NCBI RefSeq assembly: GCF_014633365.1
Contig: NC_068341.1
Span: forward strand, 7,254,001 to 7,318,000
Origin: Diospyros lotus
Taxonomy: Eukaryota; Streptophyta; Magnoliopsida; Ericales; Ebenaceae
Reading direction: 5' to 3'
DNA: 64,000 nt
Below the pieces are notes generated by a model that saw only the letters and a program-made list of their open reading frames with translations, did no database searches and was not told the origin of the DNA. Below are positions 58,779-64,000 of this stretch, one piece after another (position 1 is the stretch's first letter; each line of letters begins with the position of its first letter). The position numbers were made by a program, and so were the translations under genes.

Positions 58779-61700
58779 GCGCTTTGCTTTAACCTCAGAA
58801 ACTATATATCAGAATTATAGCCGAGATAAGAGATGAGAAGGATTTTGAAAAAAAGAAAAGAAACATAAGAGAAAACTACCAACAAAACAAGAAAATTAAT
58901 ATCAAGAATCATATTATTTCTATATCTTTCATCCAATAAAAAAAAAGAACACAGAGAAAATAACTTCCATTTATCATTCAGATTGTATAGCCAAAAGATA
59001 TTTGCCGACAAAAAAATTAATGCAACAGAACCAAATGAGTCGAGTATAGTTTATTAAAGATTCCCATAACCAACAGCACCAGCAGTTGGAGGAGGATAAA
59101 ATCCCAAGTTATCAATGTTATCCAAGATAAAACTGATGTATAAAATCTCATGTTCCTTAAATGCTCAAATATAACTACTCAGGTAACAACACATCTATTA
59201 GAGTAGAGATGGATTGTTGTATACCTGTGGGTGTCGGGTTATTCTCATGATACCAGTTTCCCAAAGATGCATTTTAGGCTTCTCAACTGCTGCTACCTCT
59301 AATAAATTAAAGGTTGAAGGATAGAGGAAGAAGAAGGAAATGAAAGAAGATAGCCAAACCAGTTGATGAATCCCAGGAACACTTTGCAGCTGCCACAATT
59401 GCAGTCCATCATACCTGTGGTTAATGAAGTATACCTGAATTACAAGGAAGAAAAACTTCAGTCATGTTTGGTTTCAAATTAAAATAAAAAAAAAGGCAGG
59501 TTTATTGAGGCCACAAATCAATGAAAGTACAAAATCTTGAAGAATAAAATGTAAAACACAAAAACAGGATATTCCTGCCCATAATAGAGGGTTGAGAACT
59601 CACAACAGTACTAACAGCCAATGGAAGAGATACCCCTGCAAATAAAACACGATATGCTCGTTCTCCAACGAGTTTCTCACCTGCATCTCTGAAGCTTGCC
59701 AAGCCACTATGTACAATGGCAAAAATGAATGTTAGAGAAAGCATCACAACCTGCACAAAAATGTTTACAGGCTCAGCTTTCAGCATCAAAACCCCACAAC
59801 AATACAGGGATGGAATACCAAACAACCCCCTCCAGTAAAACATACAAAAAGTTTAAAGAGAAACCCAGCTGCCCTATCCTCATATGTCACAATACAGCAT
59901 GGGGAATTAATAGGCCCTTATGAATATATAAATAGAGTAGAAGTGGTTTCCATTGTGAATATTCATCATAAGCATCAGAGGTAACACTATCAAAAATTTC
60001 ATTTCATAGTTCAGTACAGAATCACAAAAAAAGAACCAGATTCCAGATCACATTATCATAAATGAATAAGAACTATGATACCAGTCAGGAGACCAGTATA
60101 TCAGTAACCTCCACAAGGTGCCAAACAAGCATGTAAGATTCAATTCAGTTCAATTTACAACAATTGTTCATAGCAAAATGCTTATGAAGACATCTCTATA
60201 GGAAACTTAGCCTGGGGCAGTATCTAGTAGAAAGCTAGGTTAAAGGCAGCAGGATCTAAAATGATGAGTAGATATTGCAAAACTGTTGCTTGATTTCTTT
60301 TTCTTTTTTTTCCAGTAACTAACTGTTGTGGGTCAAAGCCCCTAGTGTGGAGGAATAATACCCCTACCAACCTTCAAGTTTGACCTCCAAACTCTAAAAG
60401 CCTGAGTGGGAAATTCCACAGGCTTCTAGTGGCAATGTTCTCAAACTGTTTTAAAACCTTCTCAGCAGGCTTATCAATTGCTTCTTATTGGTTCCTCTCA
60501 ACCCCCCCCCCCCCCCCCCCCTCCCAAAAAAAAAAAAGAAAAACAGCCCCTCTTCTGCACTTCATTGAAGTGTGAGTGGATGACAAATGACATGTGATAT
60601 GATGGGCCCACCACCCGATGCATGGGCAGGAATGATGAGCCCTGATGCGCCACTCCCATCAGTAATCCTCTACATGTTACTGACCCATTGAGCTTCACAT
60701 ACGAAGGCATAGGCAAAAGTAAAGCCCTAACCCACTCTCATAATAACTAATTATCTCAACAGAGTCTTGGCATGCAGGATACATAACCAGAAATCCAGGA
60801 CGGTGAGCAAAGTATGGCATTACGGGCAGGGGCCATGACGGATAAAACGAGTATAAAAGGGCATAAACTTGATTTTTCCAGAGGTTTACCGTGTGTATTT
60901 TTCTCTCCTTCCCCAACAATTATATGCTCCCCAATTTTCTTAAGGTTCCCTCTAGCCTGAAATCCATCATAACTTAACCATCAAAGAGTCTATCCCGGAG
61001 GGCCCCGGGGCAGTTTTCTGCTGTGGTGTCTTGAAGGAGCACCTTAGCAAGTCACACAGCTGAGCTTGAGGTGTCTCCACACAGGCCCAGGCTATTGATT
61101 TCTTGAGGGTGTTCGCAAGGGTGCCATCAATGAGGAATTGCATTGTCGACGCATCATCATCTAACAAAACTAGCATACAGCTACCCATAAAAATACCCAG
61201 AAACCAAATTTATATATGGAAAAAAGTTAATTAGCTTATAATTTGGCCTAACCTTCCTTTTGATCAGCCAGAAGGAGAATATAACCATACCATTGGATGA
61301 AGGGAGAACACCGGTTGGTGTTTTTCCACTTGAAGCTGTGCCACAGTTTTTTGTGGCAGTTTTATCCTTAAATGATACAGATATGCAATAGACATGACGG
61401 CAAACTCTTCGTATACCAAAATATGAATGTGTACGGTTTTATTACCATTCTCCTTAGCCTCTTCTCCTTCTCTATATCTTAAAAAGAAGGGTACGATGAT
61501 GACAACATTATTGCAATTCGAATAATTGGAAAGCTATATATATATATATATATATATCAAGGTTGAGATTAATAGATGAACAAAAGTGCGTGTCCTCGCC
61601 TTTAAATACGTAGAGACGCGTAGATGATAGATAAGGTTGAGATTAATAGATGAGATTATCGACTGGCAGCTTAATCAATCATCATCAACCAGGAGACAGC

Positions 61701-62160
61701 AATTGGAGAGTAGAACTAACCTCGTGGCTCTGAGAAATACTGGAAACAGAATCAATGAAGGGCTTGCCAAAGCCAGTGGAGTTATCAATCCAGGCCGCGT
61801 CAAGTATACAGAGCACAACCCCCAAGATTCCAGTGAAGTAAATCCAAGACGAAATCTTCTGCTTGGCGAGATCGAATTCCGCAGAATCCTCCCCGACAAG
61901 AAGGCGAACGTTCAGCTCATCCTCCTCCTCGCCCGGACTCCTGTCCGTTTCTCCGATCTCGAAGTGCCTGTCTTCCGGCGGCAGGTTGCGAGGCGATACG
62001 ACAATGGAAATTGAGAGATGGCGTGAATATTCCTCTTCTCCTCCTTCGGGAAAAACAATGGAGCATTGAATTTGTAAGCTGATTTGTTTTTAGTGTTGGA
62101 ATTGGTGAGGGAGCGAGAGAAGGAAGAGAAAGGGTTTGTAGGGAGATGAGACGTTGCCAT
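57735..62160 (-). CDS. Z-ISO: 15-cis-zeta-carotene isomerase, exon 1 frameshifted as written
   Basis: Z-ISO is a plastid membrane haem protein of the NnrU family that isomerises 9,15,9'-tri-cis-zeta-carotene to the 9,9'-di-cis form, between PDS and ZDS in carotenoid synthesis. Exons on the minus strand: 62160-61721, 59750-59604, 59434-59225, 58070-57735, all GT-AG. Key residues are present: the haem-ligand His in [10 protein letters not shown] (exon 2) and Cys/His in WCLAHTVW (exon 4), by homology to the characterised enzyme. The C-terminus [18 protein letters not shown] ends at TAG 57737-57735. The N-terminus [13 protein letters not shown] is a Ser/basic transit-peptide type, but its frame stops at 61912; the mature region (from about [19 protein letters not shown]) is in the -1 frame, with no ATG of its own. 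This is either a 1-base lesion or a sequence error. Confidence 0.92.
58726..58777. repeat. Poly-T then poly-G tract in Z-ISO intron 3
   Basis: About 23 T followed by about 29 G, then CGCGC. Exact length is doubtful because homopolymers are hard to sequence. Confidence 0.85.
59225..59434 (-). CDS. Z-ISO: Z-ISO exon 3
   Basis: 70 codons, [17 protein letters not shown] through [18 protein letters not shown] and [10 protein letters not shown], conserved in NnrU-type membrane proteins. Acceptor TAATTCAG, donor CCACAG|GTATAC. Confidence 0.95.
59604..59750 (-). CDS. Z-ISO: Z-ISO exon 2
   Basis: 49 codons, [20 protein letters not shown] to LPLAVSTV, including the His that serves as a haem axial ligand in the characterised enzyme. 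Acceptor TTGTGCAG, donor ACTGTT|GTGAGT. Confidence 0.94.
60502..60537. repeat. Poly-C then poly-A tract in Z-ISO intron 1
   Basis: 20 C, T, CCC and 12 A: the reverse-complement arrangement of the tract at 58726-58777. Confidence 0.85.
61535..61653. repeat. TA microsatellite and 21-bp direct repeat
   Basis: A TA run at about 61535-61557 is followed by AAGGTTGAGATTAATAGATGA at 61559 and again at 61633 (74 bp apart), close to the Z-ISO exon 1 donor (61720). Confidence 0.8.
61721..62160 (-). CDS. Z-ISO: Z-ISO exon 1 (transit peptide and N-terminal helix; two frames)
   Basis: Frame 1 from ATG 62160 gives about 80 residues rich in Ser and Arg (transit peptide), then meets TGA 61914-61912. The second frame, open from after a TAA near 62092, carries [40 protein letters not shown], a hydrophobic span ([17 protein letters not shown]) and [17 protein letters not shown]. 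The donor is CACGAG|GTTAGT. The switch probably falls between about 62000 and 61925. Confidence 0.88.
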
Positions 62161-62192
62161 GTCTCTGTGTGAGAGAGAGGGAGAGAGTATCA
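62161..62192 (-). promoter_or_regulatory. Pyrimidine patch just upstream of the Z-ISO start
   Basis: On the minus strand a CTCTCTCCCTCTCTCTC run directly precedes the ATG at 62160. Such Y patches are common in plant core promoters and 5' leaders. No clear TATA box was identified. Confidence 0.35.
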
Positions 62193-64000
62193 ATCAACTT
62201 ATAGCTAAAGGCTCAAGTTGTATTGTTTCGAACGGAATCGAAAAGGATTGATTCCTCTGGGGCGTGGGTGGGCTGGTATGGTTTGGTTGTCAACTTGCCA
62301 TTTGCTCCGTAGAAAGTGGTATTTTTCCAGCTTAGTGAATATAGATATAATTTCAGTTTTCCCCTTAAAGTTTGATCCCACCACACATAACCCCTCTTAT
62401 AATAGTACATAAATTTGCCACCACGCAAATAGATACGTAGCACCGCTTAGTTTTAATTATTTTTATTTTTTACAATTAACAAAGAGTTAGGTTGGTGTCG
62501 GGAGTTATTTTTGTGTAAAATTAGTCTCCCTTAGTGTTTAAAAATAATAATCTCCTTTTAACCTTTGTGGCATTTATGAAAATAAATTTCATGAAAGTTA
62601 AACTAGTTTCACATTTTATTATTCTTGGTATCTCTAATAGCTTTTTAAATAATTCTTAATAAATTATTAATGATAATATTATTAATCAACTTATATTTAA
62701 ATTTTACTAAAATATGGTGGAAGATCACTTTAACCTCGTTTTCCACATAAACAAGTTAAAAAGGCATGAAATCATTGGATAACCAAGAAAAATTAGTCAA
62801 ATGACCGAAATTAAATGATTGAAATTAAGAAATAATTAAGTGACCTTACTTGATGATCTATCTCGAGGTTTTCGAAATACCTTATCAAGAATACACACGT
62901 TACTTAACCACTATTATTTGACAAACTCTTATAGGCCACTCAGACCCAAGAGTCTCTCTCCATTTACTTGAGAAACTTTTTCAAGAGACTACAAATTCTA
63001 AGAGACCTGATTTCCAAGCACTATTCAAGCAAAATTATGAAGAATATAGTCAATCATACCTCCAATATCCCTACATACAAATTCAAAATAGAGCTCAAAA
63101 TGTCTATTAAAGATTGTGATTTTTCTTAATCTTATCCCCCTATAAATGGAATAATTCTACTATAACAAATGTAAACTAATAAGCTTGCTCAAACTACCAC
63201 TTTACTTGTTCTCTGCAGTCTATACATTCATTCGAAAATTAATTTAAACATCCAAAGACCTGTGCAGGATAGTCACTGGTACTCCTAACTGATTTCTTCT
63301 TCACAAATCACTCACTCCTTGTAGGTCGCTCACAAATTTTGATCAAAATTCGAGATAGAGTCTTTTGTCTAAATAAATTTATTATTATATTTAACCAATA
63401 AATATATAATGTATTACTCTTTATGTTAAATAAGAAGTGATACAACAGCCAATAAAAACACCATCACATGGGTTGGAAGAACGTGTGAATCACGTATAAA
63501 ATGTGCATTCAGTAGTGTTTTCCAAAACGGTAGAGCATTACAATCTAATATAAAAATAATTCCATTTAATTTTGTAAAACCTTTAGGGTATACGTATAAT
63601 GTAAATCTAACATCATTAAGTAATTTAATACAATTTTAAAACAGTGTGAGTAGTTATTGTAATTTAAAAAAAATGAGTACTTTTTTTTTAATATATTTTT
63701 ACCAAAATGTCTGCTTATTCTATTCCACAAGTGAATAGATTATGACAAGTAATATAGTGATAAGTAGAATGTCATACCCACAAGAATTGACTAATAATTT
63801 TTATTTTAACCACACTTAACTTTAACAAGACACGCAATTAGATGTTATAAATTGTTGGTTTTATAATAATGATAACTAAATCACTAATTGAAAAAATGCA
63901 AAAATAACTACTTTGATTTTGAAACTCATAAGTCAAATGCACTAGGGTTCATGAATCTACCAACGCTCTTGATATGGTTTAATCTTACAGTACTCGAGTT
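62193..64000. other. Intergenic, upstream of Z-ISO
   Basis: 1.8 kb AT-rich DNA. I see no coding motif, RNA gene, terminal repeats or complete transposon on either strand. It should include the Z-ISO promoter. Confidence 0.5.

Noticed and set aside
60967..61188. 73-codon minus-strand ORF in Z-ISO intron 1
   Set aside because: No recognised domain, no splice signals linking it to Z-ISO exons, and exons 1 and 2 join without it.
61637..62014. 125-codon plus-strand ORF
   Set aside because: Antisense shadow of Z-ISO exon 1; no domain.

Overview
The window is plant nuclear DNA, most likely from a eudicot. It has spliced genes with GT-AG introns, a carotenoid gene with a plastid-targeting leader, and dense Ty1/copia and Ty3/gypsy LTR retrotransposons with tRNA-iMet-type primer sites (TGGTATCAGAGC). 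Species cannot be assigned from sequence alone.

Only two host genes are seen, both on the minus strand. (1) A PA-domain signal peptide peptidase-like intramembrane aspartyl protease (SPPL3/SPPL5-like) starts at 56208 and runs leftward out of the window. Ten exons (406 residues) are visible, including the YD half of the catalytic site; the GxGD and PAL exons must lie left of base 1. (2) 15-cis-zeta-carotene isomerase (Z-ISO) has four exons at 62160-57735. Its first exon needs two reading frames, so the copy as written carries a frameshift or a sequence error.

Nearly everything else is transposable elements inside three huge SPPL introns. Intron 8 (930-22460) holds a LINE relic split by a gypsy-type LTR, which is split by copia A, which is split by copia B; a separate chromovirus (Gypsy-1) lies beside them. 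Intron 6 (22763-37591) holds copia C, into which copia D and copia E went. A deletion then fused D to E, and Gypsy-2 sits inside D. Intron 1 (42169-56052) holds a gag/LINE relic, a solo LTR split by a 642-bp TRIM, a non-autonomous LTR element that carries a captured piece of the host CCR4-NOT gene NOT2/VIP2 and a hAT-type MITE, and Gypsy-3. Exact target-site duplications (CTTAC, AAAGG, GAAAG, ACCAT, AGTGG, GGTAG, ACCAT, CTAAG and 8-bp ACTGGAGG) fix nine insertion boundaries and the nesting order.

All copia elements and the LINE lie on the plus strand, antisense to SPPL. All three gypsy elements lie in the sense direction, so correct SPPL expression requires splicing across 14-21 kb introns containing sense-oriented LTRs. 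The remaining intron and intergenic DNA is AT-rich and shows no genes.
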